64,000 bases of DNA from Deinococcus indicus (GCF_002198095.1 NZ_NHMK01000011.1:124001-188000), one strand, 5' to 3'; counted from the stretch's first letter, positions 33,280 to 43,003 are shown. The notes: generated from the letters alone by a model not told the origin. Numbers and translations are program-made.

Positions 33280-36141
33280 ATGAGCGACCTGCCGAACGAC
33301 CTGCCCATCAGACGCTTCAGCCGCCGCGACGGCCTGCCCGGCACGCAGGTTCACGCGCTGACGTGCGATCACCTGGGGCGGTTCTGGTTCGCGGGGTCCA
33401 GCGGACTGGCCAGCTACGACGGCGTGCGGGTCCGCCGCTACCAGCAGCGCGATGGCCTCTCGACCCACGGCCTGCGCGCCCTGGCCGTCCGTCCCGGCGC
33501 GCCGCACGAACTGCTGGTCGGAGGCGACGCCGGCGTGGACCTGCTGGACCTGCGCGAGATCGGCCCGCCCCGCGTGCGGCCCCTGCTGACCACCCCCACC
33601 TGGACCGGCGGGCGGGTCGAGGTGCTGCTGCCCGACCCGGACGCCGGCGGCGGCCTGTGGATCGGCACGGCGTCCGGCCTGTACCGCTGGGACCCGGACA
33701 GCGGCGCGCACCCCGTGACCGACCCGACCCTGGCGGGGCAGCACGTCACCGCACTCGTCCGCAGCGGCCCGCTGGTCTGGGCCGCCACGCACGGCGGTCT
33801 CCTGCACCGTCACGCCGCCCGGCCCGGCGGCGCGCCGGGCGGCTGGACCTTGCCGTACCCGGCGCCGCTGCCGGGCGGAGCGACGACCGCGCTGTGCGCC
33901 GCGCCGGACGGCACGCTGTTCGTCGGGGCAAGCAGCCAGCTGACCGAACTGGCCCCGGACGGAACCGTGCGCGCCACGCTGCCCCTGCCGGCTCCGGTCA
34001 CGGCGCTGCTGTTCCAGCCGCCCAGCCAGACACACCCGGCCGAACTGTGGGTCGGGGTGGGCGCGCGGCTGCTGACCTTCCGGCGTGGCGCGGGTGGATG
34101 GCAGGCCCACGGCCCCGCGCTGTCCGAGGGCCGCGTGAACGCCCTGCACGGCGACCCGTTCGGGAACGTCTGGGCCGCCACCGACAGCCGGGGCGTGCTG
34201 CGGGTCAGTGCGCTGCGCCGCGTCTACCAGCGTCCCCTGGTCCCCTCGCCGCAGGCCGCGTACTCGGTGCGGCCCGGCGGGTCACGCGGCTGGCTGGTCG
34301 GCGCCGAGCAGGCGCTGTGGCGTTTCGAGGAGGACGTGACCCCGCCGTCCGGCTGGCAGGCGCAGGTGATCGCGGACCTGCCAGCCGTGTGGGACACGCT
34401 GGAACTCGAATCCGGCGAGCGGTGGTTCGCCACGCAGCAGGGCCTGTGGCGCGCCGCGCCGGGGCAGGCCCCGGTGCCCGCCGCGCCGGACGACCCGGAA
34501 GCGCAGGCTCCGGCCCGCGCGCTGCTGTGCCTGCGCGGCAGGCTGTGGATCGGGACGGTCCGTGGACTGCTCAGCGTGCCGCTGGCCGATCCGCACGCCC
34601 CGCTGCGCCGACACCTGAACGGCGCCACGCCCCTGGGTTACGTGTACACCCTGTGCGCCGGGCACGACGGCACCCTGTGGATCGGCACGCTGGGCCAGGG
34701 CCTCTGGCGCGAGCAGGACGGACCGTTGAGCCGCGTGACCGACCCGGCGCCGGACCTGCTCGGCGTCACCGGGAACGTGTACGCCCTGGCTCCCTGCGAC
34801 GACGGCGACCTGATCGCCGTGCAGGACAACCGCGTGCTGCGCCTCGGGCCCGGCGGGGTCCACCTCCTGGCGCGCAGCGAGGAGGCGGTGGCCGGCTGGG
34901 CGGTCCTGGTGCAGGGCGACCGCCTGTGGGTAGGCGGCAGCGACGGCCTGTCCGAGTACGACGCCCGCAGCGGCGAGCGGCGCCGCCAGGCCAACTGGCC
35001 CGGCGCGGACAGCTGGGAATTCACCACCAGCCGCAGCCTCGCCGCCGGTCCCGGCGCGCTGCTGTGCGGTCTGAACACCGGCCTTCTGAAAGTGGACCTG
35101 ACGGAACTCGGGCGCCTGACCGCCCCCCCGCCCCCCACCCTGGCCTCGTTGGAATTCCGGCCCGGTCCGGCCCCGCTGCCCCCGGAAGTCGCGCAGGCCA
35201 GCGGGGCCGGACCGCACACGTTGCCGCAGGGCCACTGGGGCCTGGAAGCCTGGCCCGCCTGCCCCTGGTACCTGGACGAGGACACCCTGCGCCTGCGTCA
35301 CCGCCTGCTGGGATGGGAGGCCGACTGGTCCGCTCCCCACCCGCCGGGACCCATCCGCTACCAGTCGCTGCCCGCCGGACGCTACACCCTGCAGGTGCAG
35401 GCCTTCGCGCCCCTGACCGGCTGGAGCGCCCCGCAGTCGCTGTTGCGGCTCCACGTGCAGCCACCCCGTTGGCAGCGGCGGCTGTCCGCCGCCTTCACGG
35501 CACTGACCGGCCCCTTCCTGCAGACCCGGCGACTGCGCCGCCAGAACCTGGCGCTGGAACAGCGGGTTCAGGAACGCACCCGCGAGGTCGAACGCGCCCA
35601 CGACGCGCTCCTGAACGCCAACCGCGAACTGCAGACCCTCTCCCTGACCGACGCGCTGACCGGCGTGCCCAACCGCCGCCAGTTCGACGCCGCGTGGCAG
35701 CAGGCCGCCGCGCAGGTGCAGGCGGGACACCCGGTGACGCTGGCGCTGCTGGACATCGACCACTTCAAGGGCTTCAACGACACCTACGGACACCAGGAGG
35801 GCGACCGCTGCCTGCAACGGGTGGCCGGCGCGCTGCGCGGCGCCCTGCGCGGCCCCGCCGACCTGCTCGCCCGTTACGGCGGCGAGGAGTTCGGGGTGAT
35901 TCTGCCCGGAGAATCGCTGCGCGACGCGGCCGGCGTCATCGAACGCCTGCGCCGCAACGTCGAGGAACTGGGCATTCCGAACGCCGCGTCCCCGCACGCC
36001 ACCGTCACGGTCAGCGTGGGGGCCGTGACCGTGGTGCCCGGCGCGCCGGGGCTGCCCGCCGACTGGCTCGATCTGGCCGACGCCGCCCTGTACCGCGCCA
36101 AGGACCTGGGCCGTAACCGCGTCGTCCACGACCGACCCTGA
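33280..36141 (+). CDS. Two-component-type propeller protein with GGEEF diguanylate cyclase
   Basis: 953 residues. Repeated blades such as [12 protein letters not shown] and [11 protein letters not shown] (Reg_prop type) fill about 10-600, a Y_Y_Y-like beta domain about 610-715, a coiled coil about 740-780 ([22 protein letters not shown]), and GGDEF about 785-950 with intact RYGGEEF at 865-871. The residue spacing of the inhibitory RxxD site is off by one (RGPAD), so product inhibition may be lost. Unlike usual relatives it has no signal peptide, and the place of the membrane helix (about 715-735) is polar, so it seems cytoplasmic. GGAG five bases before the ATG. Confidence 0.85.
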   Translation: MSDLPNDLPIRRFSRRDGLPGTQVHALTCDHLGRFWFAGSSGLASYDGVRVRRYQQRDGLSTHGLRALAVRPGAPHELLVGGDAGVDLLDLREIGPPRVRPLLTTPTWTGGRVEVLLPDPDAGGGLWIGTASGLYRWDPDSGAHPVTDPTLAGQHVTALVRSGPLVWAATHGGLLHRHAARPGGAPGGWTLPYPAPLPGGATTALCAAPDGTLFVGASSQLTELAPDGTVRATLPLPAPVTALLFQPPSQTHPAELWVGVGARLLTFRRGAGGWQAHGPALSEGRVNALHGDPFGNVWAATDSRGVLRVSALRRVYQRPLVPSPQAAYSVRPGGSRGWLVGAEQALWRFEEDVTPPSGWQAQVIADLPAVWDTLELESGERWFATQQGLWRAAPGQAPVPAAPDDPEAQAPARALLCLRGRLWIGTVRGLLSVPLADPHAPLRRHLNGATPLGYVYTLCAGHDGTLWIGTLGQGLWREQDGPLSRVTDPAPDLLGVTGNVYALAPCDDGDLIAVQDNRVLRLGPGGVHLLARSEEAVAGWAVLVQGDRLWVGGSDGLSEYDARSGERRRQANWPGADSWEFTTSRSLAAGPGALLCGLNTGLLKVDLTELGRLTAPPPPTLASLEFRPGPAPLPPEVAQASGAGPHTLPQGHWGLEAWPACPWYLDEDTLRLRHRLLGWEADWSAPHPPGPIRYQSLPAGRYTLQVQAFAPLTGWSAPQSLLRLHVQPPRWQRRLSAAFTALTGPFLQTRRLRRQNLALEQRVQERTREVERAHDALLNANRELQTLSLTDALTGVPNRRQFDAAWQQAAAQVQAGHPVTLALLDIDHFKGFNDTYGHQEGDRCLQRVAGALRGALRGPADLLARYGGEEFGVILPGESLRDAAGVIERLRRNVEELGIPNAASPHATVTVSVGAVTVVPGAPGLPADWLDLADAALYRAKDLGRNRVVHDRP

Positions 36142-36187
36142 TCCGGCGCTGCCCACGGCCCACCCGTGCCCACCCGACTGCCCCGCT

Positions 36188-37960
36188 TTACGCGCTGCGG
36201 CGGCTGCGTTTCTCGGCTTCGATGGCGCGTTGCAGGTCCTGGATCTGGCGGAGCATGTCGAGCTGCTGGGTGGGCGGGGCGGTCGTCAGCTGGGTTTTCA
36301 GGTGGGTGACCTCGGCGCGCAGGGCGTCGATGCTCATGCTGACCTGAATGTCGTCGACGGCGGTGGCGGCGTACGCGCCGACTTTCTGTTCGTACTGCTG
36401 GCTGTTCTCGCGGCTGATGCTGCCGGCGTCGCGGCCCTCGAACATCAGGCGGATCAGGAGTTGCTCCTCGGGCTGGCCCCGGAAGATGTCGAGGACGCCT
36501 TCGGGGGTGGGGGTGCCCTGGAGGGCCAGCATGACCTTGCGGACCGTCTCGTTGCGCCAGGGGGTGGTGCCGTCCAGCTTGGCGCGGAGGCTGGGATCGA
36601 CCAGCAGTTGCCGCAGCAGGGCCATCTCGCGGTCCTCCTCGGTGCGGGTGGCGCTCATGCCCGCCAAATGCGTGTCGGTCAGGACGCGGCGTTTGGCCTT
36701 GCTGGCGATCCATTCCAGCAGCGCGTCGGGTTTGATGCCCAGCGTCTCGCAGGCGGCGGCGCGGACGCCCTCGGCGATATCGTCCAGGGGATCGAGGTTC
36801 TGCATGCGCGGCAGCAGTTCCATCAGGATGCGGCGCTTGCCCTCGCTGGTGCCGGTGCCGTGCCGTTCGATGGCGGCCTGCACGCGGTAATGCACCTCGT
36901 CGAGGCCGCCGCCGATGGCGTGGCGCAGCTGCTCGTGCCCGCCGGCCAGCAGGGTGTCGGCAGGGTCCTTGCCGCTGGGGACGCTGGTGGCCCGCACGCG
37001 GAACTTGGCGCCCAGCACCTGATCCAGCCCGGACAGCGTGGCCTTCAGGCCGGCCTCGTCTCGGTCGAACAGCAGAACGAGGCTCTGCGCGCCCAGCCGT
37101 TCCAGCAGCGTGGCGTGCTCGGCGGTCAGGGCGGTGCCCAGGCTGGCGACTGCGCCGGTAAAGCCGTGCTGGTGCATGGTGATGACGTCCATGTAGCCTT
37201 CCACGACCGTCAGTTCCGCGCCGCTGCCCAGCCCCGCGCGGGCCTTGTCCAGGCCGTACAGCAGTTCGCCCTTGCGGAACGCGTCGGTTTCCGGGGTGTT
37301 CAGGTACTTCGGTTTGCTGTCGTCCAGCACGCGCCCCCCGAAACCCACCAGCCGCCCCAGGTGGTCGCGGATGGGGAACATCACGCGCGCCCGGAAGCGG
37401 TCGTACACCCGGCCGGACTCCGGGTTCTCGATCAGCAGGCCCGCCTCCAGCAGTTGCCGTTCGGTCAGGCCCTTCACGCGCGCGTGCTTCAGCAGGCCGT
37501 CCCAGCCGTCCGGCGCGAAGCCGATCTCGAAGGCCTCGATGGTCGCGTCCGTCAGGCCGCGCCGCCGCAGGTACGCCAGCGCCGCCTCGCCCGCCGCGCC
37601 CGTCAGGTGCTCGCGGAAGTACGCCAGCGCGAAGGCGTTCACGTCGTACAGGTCGCGGTTGCTGCGCTCGCCGTACTTCGCCTCGACCTGCACGCCCACC
37701 CGCTCGGCGAGTTTGCGCAGCGAATCCCCGAAACTCAGGTTCTCGGTACGCTGCACGAAACTGAACACGTCGCCGCCCGCCTTGCACCCGAAACAGTAGA
37801 AGTACCCCTGCTCGGTATCCACCTGGAACGACGGGGATTTCTCCTTGTGGAACGGACACAGGCCCTTCATGCGGCCCTTCCCGGCCGGGCTGAGGCGCAC
37901 GTACTCGCCGACCACGTCCGCAATGTTCAGGCGTGAACGAACCTCTTCTTTCGTTCCCAT
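36188..37960 (-). CDS. dnaG: DNA primase
   Basis: 590 residues in the usual order: N-terminal zinc domain ([11 protein letters not shown] ... FYCFGCK), catalytic core with TOPRIM motifs VVEGYMDV (about 260) and FDRDEAG (about 310), then a C-terminal helicase-interaction region that is Gln/Leu-rich and helical. It makes RNA primers at the replication fork with DnaB. The start has GAGGT five bases upstream. Unlike many genes here it has an estimated 5' leader of about 55 nt from a TACACT box at 38023. Not in the rpsU-dnaG-rpoD arrangement of many bacteria: neighbours are unrelated. Confidence 0.95.
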   Translation of the reverse strand: MGTKEEVRSRLNIADVVGEYVRLSPAGKGRMKGLCPFHKEKSPSFQVDTEQGYFYCFGCKAGGDVFSFVQRTENLSFGDSLRKLAERVGVQVEAKYGERSNRDLYDVNAFALAYFREHLTGAAGEAALAYLRRRGLTDATIEAFEIGFAPDGWDGLLKHARVKGLTERQLLEAGLLIENPESGRVYDRFRARVMFPIRDHLGRLVGFGGRVLDDSKPKYLNTPETDAFRKGELLYGLDKARAGLGSGAELTVVEGYMDVITMHQHGFTGAVASLGTALTAEHATLLERLGAQSLVLLFDRDEAGLKATLSGLDQVLGAKFRVRATSVPSGKDPADTLLAGGHEQLRHAIGGGLDEVHYRVQAAIERHGTGTSEGKRRILMELLPRMQNLDPLDDIAEGVRAAACETLGIKPDALLEWIASKAKRRVLTDTHLAGMSATRTEEDREMALLRQLLVDPSLRAKLDGTTPWRNETVRKVMLALQGTPTPEGVLDIFRGQPEEQLLIRLMFEGRDAGSISRENSQQYEQKVGAYAATAVDDIQVSMSIDALRAEVTHLKTQLTTAPPTQQLDMLRQIQDLQRAIEAEKRSRRSA

Positions 37961-38022
37961 GCAACCTCACCCCCCCTGGACAGGCCGCCCGCATGACTGC
38001 ACGGACGGCCCGGTAGACCCGC

Positions 38023-38028
38023 AGTGTA
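38023..38028 (-). promoter_or_regulatory. Likely -10 box of dnaG
   Basis: TACACT on the minus strand, 62 nt before the ATG; one of the few leadered promoters in the window. Confidence 0.45.
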
Positions 38029-38209
38029 CTCCACCCCCCGCCCACACCGCTACACCCCGAATTGTGCGTCTGGTACGAATAAAACCATGAGAGGTGCAGT
38101 GAGGGCCGTGCCACACGCGCCCGCCCGCGTGAACGCACGCCCAGCGCTCCCTTCAGACCCCATGACCGCCCCTGAAGGCCCCCCTCATGCCCCCGCCCGC
38201 CACGCGGCG

Positions 38210-38215
38210 CACGCT
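38210..38215 (+). promoter_or_regulatory. -10-like box of cupin gene
   Basis: CACGCT ends 7 nt before ATG 38223; a C-starting variant shared with the pfpI gene. Confidence 0.45.
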
Positions 38216-38222
38216 GAAGGGC

Positions 38223-38537
38223 ATGAACCCCTACAAGGTCAGCCAGCACGACACCACCCACGGCAAAGGCGGCGAACACCACCTCGTGAAAGGCCAGCAC
38301 AGCCACATGCGCCTGTGGCACCGCGAGGAACCGAACGCCGACAAACCCGAAAGCACCAACCCCTACGAAACCCTCGGGTACGTCATCGAGGGCACCGCCG
38401 ACCTGATCATCGACGGGCAGACCATCGCCCTCCAGCCCGGCGACTCGTACCACGTTCCCGCCGGCACGCCGCACACCTACCGCATCACGCAGACCCTCAC
38501 CGCCGTCGAAGTCACCACGCCCGGCACCGACCAGTAA
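38223..38537 (+). CDS. Small cupin-domain protein
   Basis: 104 residues, single cupin barrel. Motif 1 is partly degenerate (HSHMRLWHREE ... YVIEGTADLIIDG) and motif 2 is LQPGDSYHVPAGTPHTYRI with His in the metal-binding place. Cupins cover many functions and the substrate here is unknown. Own promoter and own terminator make it monocistronic. Confidence 0.85.
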   Translation: MNPYKVSQHDTTHGKGGEHHLVKGQHSHMRLWHREEPNADKPESTNPYETLGYVIEGTADLIIDGQTIALQPGDSYHVPAGTPHTYRITQTLTAVEVTTPGTDQ

Positions 38538-38589
38538 GCAGCGCACCCGCACCCCTGCGCCGCCTCGCGGCCCTGCCGGGCAGTTCCAC

Positions 38590-38622
38590 GAATCCCTCCC
38601 TCTCCCCGCAGGAGAGGGATTC
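38590..38622 (+). terminator. Cupin gene terminator
   Basis: GAATCCCTC and GAGGGATTC form a 9-bp stem with a Pyr-rich loop about 50 bp after the stop. Confidence 0.6.
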
Positions 38623-38733
38623 TGCATGCCCCGTTACACAGTCCCGCTACACAGGCCCGCAACTCAAGCCGCGCTCAACCCCCCATGAACCCCCCTTCAG
38701 CACACCATCACGCCCCCGCCCCACCCCAACCGC

Positions 38734-38739
38734 CACGCT
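38734..38739 (+). promoter_or_regulatory. -10-like box of pfpI gene
   Basis: CACGCT ends 6 nt before ATG 38746. Confidence 0.45.
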
Positions 38740-38745
38740 GAACGC

Positions 38746-39312
38746 ATGACCGACCAACCCCTGAAAGGCAAGACCATCGCCATCCTCGCCGCCGACGGAG
38801 TCGAGCAGGTCGAACTCGTCAAACCCCGCGAGGCGCTGGAAGCCGCCGGGGCCACCACGCACCTCATCAGCCTCAAGGCCGGGCAGATCCAGAGCATGAA
38901 AGGCGACATGGAACCCCAGGACCGGTACGACGTGGACCACACCGTCACGCAGGCCAACCCCAGCGACTACGACGGCCTGCTGCTGCCCGGCGGCACCGTC
39001 AACCCCGACAAGCTGCGCCTGGACGCCTACGCCATGCAGTTCGTCCGCGCGTTCTACGACCACGGCGCGCCCATCGCCGCCATCTGCCACGGCCCCTGGA
39101 GCCTCAGCGAGACCGGCATCAGCAAGGGCCTGAAGATGACCAGCTGGCCCAGCCTGAAACACGAACTGACCCTCGGCGGCGCCGAATGGGTCGACCAGCC
39201 CGTCGTCGTGGACAAAGGCATCGTGACCAGCCGCAACCCCGACGACATTCCCGCCTTCACCGCCAAGATGATCGAGGAATTCCAGGAAGGTGACCACAGC
39301 AGCAAACGCTGA
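38746..39312 (+). CDS. DJ-1/PfpI family protein (YhbO/PfpI-like)
   Basis: 188 residues, full PfpI fold: [24 protein letters not shown] at the start, [10 protein letters not shown] loop, and the nucleophile elbow AAICHGPW with Cys114. Members are described as stress-protective, with glyoxalase, deglycase or protease activities reported and debated. A 3' fragment of a second copy, 66 of 73 residues identical, lies at 41664, so the gene has been duplicated locally. A stem-loop terminator follows. Confidence 0.92.
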   Translation: MTDQPLKGKTIAILAADGVEQVELVKPREALEAAGATTHLISLKAGQIQSMKGDMEPQDRYDVDHTVTQANPSDYDGLLLPGGTVNPDKLRLDAYAMQFVRAFYDHGAPIAAICHGPWSLSETGISKGLKMTSWPSLKHELTLGGAEWVDQPVVVDKGIVTSRNPDDIPAFTAKMIEEFQEGDHSSKR

Positions 39313-39340
39313 CCCCACCCCACCGACCCCCAACGCAGGC

Positions 39341-39370
39341 AGCGGCCCTTCCATCTCTGGGAGGGCCGCT
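39341..39370 (+). terminator. pfpI terminator
   Basis: AGCGGCCCT and AGGGCCGCT pair (9 bp, 12-base loop) about 30 bp after the stop. Confidence 0.65.
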
Positions 39371-39404
39371 GTGCTGCTGCACACTCGACTGGGATGAGAC
39401 GCCT

Positions 39405-39448
39405 GGGATTGAACGGCCTTGCCAGCCATTCAATCCGGGTCCGTCTTA
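39405..39448 (-). repeat. Dispersed stop-codon-linked repeat, copy E (left end only)
   Basis: On the minus strand it starts TAAGACGGACCCGG; the TAA is the stop of the glycine-rich protein gene. Only the left end with its GATTGAA...TTCAATC hairpin is kept, about 44 bp. Confidence 0.7.
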
Positions 39449-40318
39449 CTTGCCGCCGCCGATGCCAATGCCGATCCCGACACCCACACCGACGCTGACG
39501 CCGCCCGACCCGCCAGCCGAACCGGACCCACCAGCCGACCCGCCAGCCGAACCGCCGACGGACCCGCCCGCCGACCCGTTCCCGGCAGCGCTGCCCGAGC
39601 CGCCGCCCGTCGCGGGAACCGACCCGGCCCCCGCCGCCGCGCCCGCGACGAGCACCTGCACCAGCGTCCGCGCGCCCGCCTGCGTCTGCACCGCCACGCC
39701 CTCCAGGCTAACCATGCCCGCCGCGTCCACCAGCACGCGACCCGCCACGTCATACGTTCCCGCGCCCGCACCGCCCGACACGACCACGTCCGTCACGAGC
39801 GCCGCCTGCGCGCCACCCGCCCAGCGGCCCGCCGCGTCGAACTGACCCAGCACCTGACCGCGCGCGTCCAGCAGCGTCACCACGCGACCCTGCAACGCCG
39901 CGCGACCCTCGGCCGCCGCCCGCGCCAGCACCTGCCCCTCCGCGCGGATCGCGCTGCCCAGGCTCACGCCCGCCCCGCGACCCGACACCACCAGCGACTC
40001 CAGCGTCACGCGGCCCTGCGCCGCCGCGCCGCCCGCCACCCGGAACGACTGCTGCGCGCCGTTCTCGAACGTCACGCGGGCCGTGGACACCGCGCGGCTC
40101 GCGCCGCTGAACACGACCTGACCCGCCCCGTTCACCGTGCCGATCACGCGACCCTGCGCGTCCAGCAGCACCACCGCGCTCGCCTGAACCGCCACGCCCG
40201 CCGAAGCGGCCGCCGCCGCCGAACCCGACGCGGACCCCACCGCGGACCCCGCCGCCGCCAGGGACACAGGAGCCAGAAGGGAAACCGTCATTACCACAGG
40301 AAAGAGAATTCGTTTCAT
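39446..40318 (-). CDS. Exported Gly/Ser/Ala-rich protein
   Basis: 290 residues with a signal peptide (MKRILFPVVMTVSLLAPVSLAAA). Two related blocks contain VVLLDAQGRVIGTVNGAGQVV and VVTLLDARGQVLGQFDAAGRW, so there is an internal repeat of a LLDA-GxV-G pattern. The last 55 residues are almost only Gly, Ser, Ala and then alternating Gly-Val and Gly-Ile, ending GGGK. Such tails occur in surface or fibre-forming proteins, but function is unknown. Start 40318 has AAGGA six bases upstream; TATAGT at 40361-40366 (minus) is a probable -10. Confidence 0.75.
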   Translation of the reverse strand: MKRILFPVVMTVSLLAPVSLAAAGSAVGSASGSAAAAASAGVAVQASAVVLLDAQGRVIGTVNGAGQVVFSGASRAVSTARVTFENGAQQSFRVAGGAAAQGRVTLESLVVSGRGAGVSLGSAIRAEGQVLARAAAEGRAALQGRVVTLLDARGQVLGQFDAAGRWAGGAQAALVTDVVVSGGAGAGTYDVAGRVLVDAAGMVSLEGVAVQTQAGARTLVQVLVAGAAAGAGSVPATGGGSGSAAGNGSAGGSVGGSAGGSAGGSGSAGGSGGVSVGVGVGIGIGIGGGK

Positions 40319-40360
40319 GGTCACATCCTTTCCAGGCACCACAACCGCCCGGTGAAGCGA

Positions 40361-40366
40361 ACTATA
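40361..40366 (-). promoter_or_regulatory. -10 box of the glycine-rich protein gene
   Basis: TATAGT on the minus strand about 42 nt before ATG 40318, in an AT-rich 110-bp stretch. Confidence 0.45.
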
Positions 40367-40538
40367 GAAAACGAACCTGAAAGGAATATGATTGACCCGA
40401 ACTTAGTAGAAAACGACAAAAGATCAATGATCCGCAGCCGGAATCATTGAGCATGCCCCCGGCCACACTACCCACGCCGGACCCACCCACTTCACCAGAC
40501 CCCCCACAAAAAACCCTCAAAACCCACCCCCACACCCC

Positions 40539-40544
40539 TACACT
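40539..40544 (+). promoter_or_regulatory. -10 box of oxidoreductase gene
   Basis: TACACT ends 7 nt before ATG 40552. Confidence 0.65.
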
Positions 40545-40551
40545 GCACCCC

Positions 40552-41307
40552 ATGACCCGACCCTGGCTCGTCACCGGCCTCACCGGCACCCTCGCCCCAC
40601 ACGTCGCCCACGCCCTTGAGGCCCAGGGGCACACCGTCACCGGCTGGGACCGCCACACCACCCCCGCCGACGACAGCCCCGCCGCCCACGCCCACCTGCA
40701 CACCCTGAACCCCCAGGGCATCCTGCACCTCGCCCTGGGCGCCGAAACCTGGGCCGCCACCCTCGCCGCCCACGCCCACGCCACCGGCATCCCCTTCGTC
40801 CACACCAGCACCGCCATGGTCTACAGCGCCCAGGCCGGCGGCCCCCACCACCCCACCCAGCCTGCCCAGCCCGACAGCGACTACGGTCACTACAAGACCC
40901 GCACCGAACACGCCATCCGCGCCGCCAACCCCCACGCCGTCATCGCCCGCATCGGCTGGCAGATCCACCCCACCGCCACCGGCAACAACATGGCCCAGCA
41001 ACTCCAGGCACAACACGACCAGAACGGCGTTATTCGCGCCAGTCGCCACTGGATTCCCGCCACCTCGTTCATGACCGACACCGCCCACGCCCTCGCAGCC
41101 CTCGCGCAGGACGGCACCACCGGCACCGTCCACCTGGACAGCAACGCCCACGACGCCCTCACCTTCCCGGAACTCGTGCGCGGCCTCGCCCGGCACCTGA
41201 ACCGCGACTGGGAGGTCGAGGAAACGGACGACTACACGCACGACCAGCGGCTCGTGGACGACACCACCCGCCTGCCCGGGCTGCGCGAACGCCTCGGGCT
41301 GGCGTAA
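40552..41307 (+). CDS. NAD(P)-dependent epimerase/RmlD-like reductase
   Basis: 251 residues of the extended short-chain dehydrogenase type. The nucleotide-binding start is WLVTGLTGTLAPHVAHAL, a variant of GxxGxxG; the catalytic Tyr-x-x-x-Lys is YGHYK near residue 105, preceded by FVHTSTAMVYS. Sugar-nucleotide reductases such as RmlD have this layout, but no sugar genes are nearby, so substrate is unknown. It is the last normal-looking gene before the island at 41.3-43.1 kb. Confidence 0.82.
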   Translation: MTRPWLVTGLTGTLAPHVAHALEAQGHTVTGWDRHTTPADDSPAAHAHLHTLNPQGILHLALGAETWAATLAAHAHATGIPFVHTSTAMVYSAQAGGPHHPTQPAQPDSDYGHYKTRTEHAIRAANPHAVIARIGWQIHPTATGNNMAQQLQAQHDQNGVIRASRHWIPATSFMTDTAHALAALAQDGTTGTVHLDSNAHDALTFPELVRGLARHLNRDWEVEETDDYTHDQRLVDDTTRLPGLRERLGLA

Positions 41308-41663
41308 AGGCCACTCTGGAGAGATCAGCGGGCGGCTGTTCCGGCTGAGTTGCGTGCTACCCCACCCCCCAACCCCCATCCCCAGGGGGGCCACGTCTTC
41401 GCCGCGCAGGGCGGCCTGCGCGTTGACGCCAGATCTACAGCCGCGCCTGGAACCTGGGAGCGGGGGAGCAGTCGCTGCGCTCGGCAAGAGGTTCTACTGC
41501 TGCGGCGTACCTGCAAGGGGCGGTGACGTGTCGGGCCTCGACGCCATCCTGCCGCCCCCACTGGAAGGCCCGCGCGCTTCGCGCACGACGGCTGACGGTC
41601 CACCGCATGGCGGGACACTTCGGCCAGTGGGGGCCGCCTGACCAGTGGACCTCCTCCTAGCGG
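41308..41663. other. Noncoding junction segment of unknown origin
   Basis: About 355 bp with no credible gene. It holds C-rich runs and an inverted repeat, CTGCCGCCCCCACTGG near 41549 and CCAGTGGGGGCCGCC near 41624. It has replaced the 5' half of the second pfpI copy. It could be debris of a mobile element, but no transposase remnant is recognisable. Confidence 0.45.
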
Positions 41664-41894
41664 TTCCTGCGCGGCCCCTGGAGCCTCAGCGAAACCGGCA
41701 TCAGTAAGGGCCTGAACATGACCAGCTGGCCCAGCCTGAAACACGAACTGAGCCTCGGCGGCGCCGAATGGATCGACCAGCAGGTCGTCTTGGACAAAGG
41801 GATTGTCACCAGCCGCAACCCCAACGACATCCCCGCCTTCAACGCCAAGATGATTGAAGAATTCCAGGAAGGCGACCACAGCAGCAAGAGGTAA
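41664..41894 (+). pseudogene. 5'-truncated second copy of pfpI
   Basis: In-frame similarity to the pfpI gene at 38746 begins abruptly at its GPWSLSE (residue 116), just after the catalytic Cys-His, and runs to the stop codon: 66 of 73 residues identical, same length, same HSSKR ending. The N-terminal 115 codons, including the nucleophile, are missing and replaced by unrelated sequence. It keeps its own strong terminator. Confidence 0.88.
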
Positions 41895-41902
41895 CAGGGG
41901 AT

Positions 41903-41956
41903 AGGAGAAGGGCTGCACTCGGGAGGGGAGTGTGGCCCTTCTCCTGTATTTTTTAC
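41903..41956 (+). terminator. Intrinsic terminator after truncated pfpI
   Basis: AGGAGAAGGGC and GCCCTTCTCCT form an 11-bp stem with further inner pairs, followed by GTATTTTTT. The clearest textbook terminator in the window. Confidence 0.85.
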
Positions 41957-42034
41957 ATCAATCCGATCTTTACGGCAAAATTTTCTTAATAAGATAGGAT
42001 CAAGTTCAAAATATTGAATTTTAATGAAATCTGA

Positions 42035-42826
42035 CTAGCTACCAAGAGCCCTCATTGCTATTTCGGCGGCTGCTTTAAGTACTGGATAGATGGTCGAGGC
42101 GGCATCAACTACATCCTTCGTATTTTTGAAAAGGGAAACAGTGTTCTCAAAAAAATTTCGCGCCTTATTTTTATCATCGGAATCGCTGGCTACGACAACC
42201 ATTACGGATTGTCCCAGCAGCTTTTCTAGATCTTTAAGAATCTCTTCTGGACCAATTAAATTAATGCGAGATATTGAAACTCGAATGAGGTTTATTGTTA
42301 CTCGTATTCTATCTTTCAGGATTGTGTCTATTTCAAGTGAATCTATTCCGGACTCTAATTTTGAAATCTGATCTAAAATATCATCAATCGCCTCTTTGCT
42401 GATAATAGTTGAGGTATTCTTCTCCCAAAGATTGTTAGAAACTATCTGGGCATTTTCTATGCTTGCCGGACTTATAGAGTGAATCGGCTCGGCGTATGAT
42501 GTAGGGCTCAGTAGGAAGAATGGTGTCAAAATTGGTTCTACTAATTTAATATTTGTCGTCTTTGATCTTTCATTAGACATTTCGGATACGAAGTTTCTTG
42601 CGTCTCTTATTATATTGAGCATTGAGATGTAATCACTCAATAAAGCTTCGTCTGAATAAGTGCCGGAAGTTTCGTCTGGTTTTCGTCCCAGGCTCCAAGA
42701 GATGGCAGGAAAAGCCAGAAAATGCCCGTCTGATCTTCTGTAATACTGTAGATCATCACCAAACTGGTAAGGTTTGATAGTTTTAACTATATTGATCACT
42801 TGTTCAAGAGGATTGCTGGTTTCCAC
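42035..42826 (-). CDS. AT-rich orphan gene, unknown function
   Basis: 263 residues, not recognised. Base composition is near 37 percent GC by eye against about 70 around it, with A/T-ending codons throughout, a clear sign of transfer. The protein is acidic, rich in Ile, Ser, Asn and Asp, and predicted helical with a central coiled-coil-like part (about 140-215, EAIDDILDQISKLESGIDSLE) and a hydrophobic tail (AASTIYPVLKAAAEIAMRAL). No signal peptide. GTG start 42826 has TATTAT 6 nt upstream, so even this foreign gene has the local leaderless promoter layout. It lies between a truncated pfpI and a decayed gcvP end. Confidence 0.75.
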   Translation of the reverse strand: METSNPLEQVINIVKTIKPYQFGDDLQYYRRSDGHFLAFPAISWSLGRKPDETSGTYSDEALLSDYISMLNIIRDARNFVSEMSNERSKTTNIKLVEPILTPFFLLSPTSYAEPIHSISPASIENAQIVSNNLWEKNTSTIISKEAIDDILDQISKLESGIDSLEIDTILKDRIRVTINLIRVSISRINLIGPEEILKDLEKLLGQSVMVVVASDSDDKNKARNFFENTVSLFKNTKDVVDAASTIYPVLKAAAEIAMRALGS

Positions 42827-42832
42827 AGATTA

Positions 42833-42838
42833 ATAATA
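42833..42838 (-). promoter_or_regulatory. -10 box of AT-rich orphan gene
   Basis: TATTAT on the minus strand ends 6 nt before GTG 42826. Confidence 0.5.
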
Positions 42839-42889
42839 CAGTAAAGTTTCACCGGAGTGGGCTCATGTGCTTTTCGTTATTGCGTAACA

Positions 42890-43003
42890 AGTTTCAACGA
42901 AATCTTCGACGGCTGGGCAGCTAAAAACGACGTTCTGGACTCCTTGGACTTCGTCCACTCTATTCACGCCGGATCTGCATTTTCACCGCTTTTGTGCGTT
43001 TGT
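42890..43003 (-). pseudogene. Decayed, diverged copy of the gcvP 3' end
   Basis: On the minus strand, translation gives VNRVDEV ... NVVFSCPAVEDFVE, matching the last 26 residues of gcvP at 16 positions. At DNA level 17 bp (42953-42969) are identical to 43172-43188. Upstream similarity continues for about 35 bp but with a 2-bp insertion that breaks the frame. It is therefore the tail of a different gcvP allele, not a fresh duplication. Confidence 0.75.

Noticed and set aside
41354..41641. Possible 95-codon gene in the junction segment
   Set aside because: Pro/Arg/Gly low-complexity translation, no start signal, no family; treated as noncoding.
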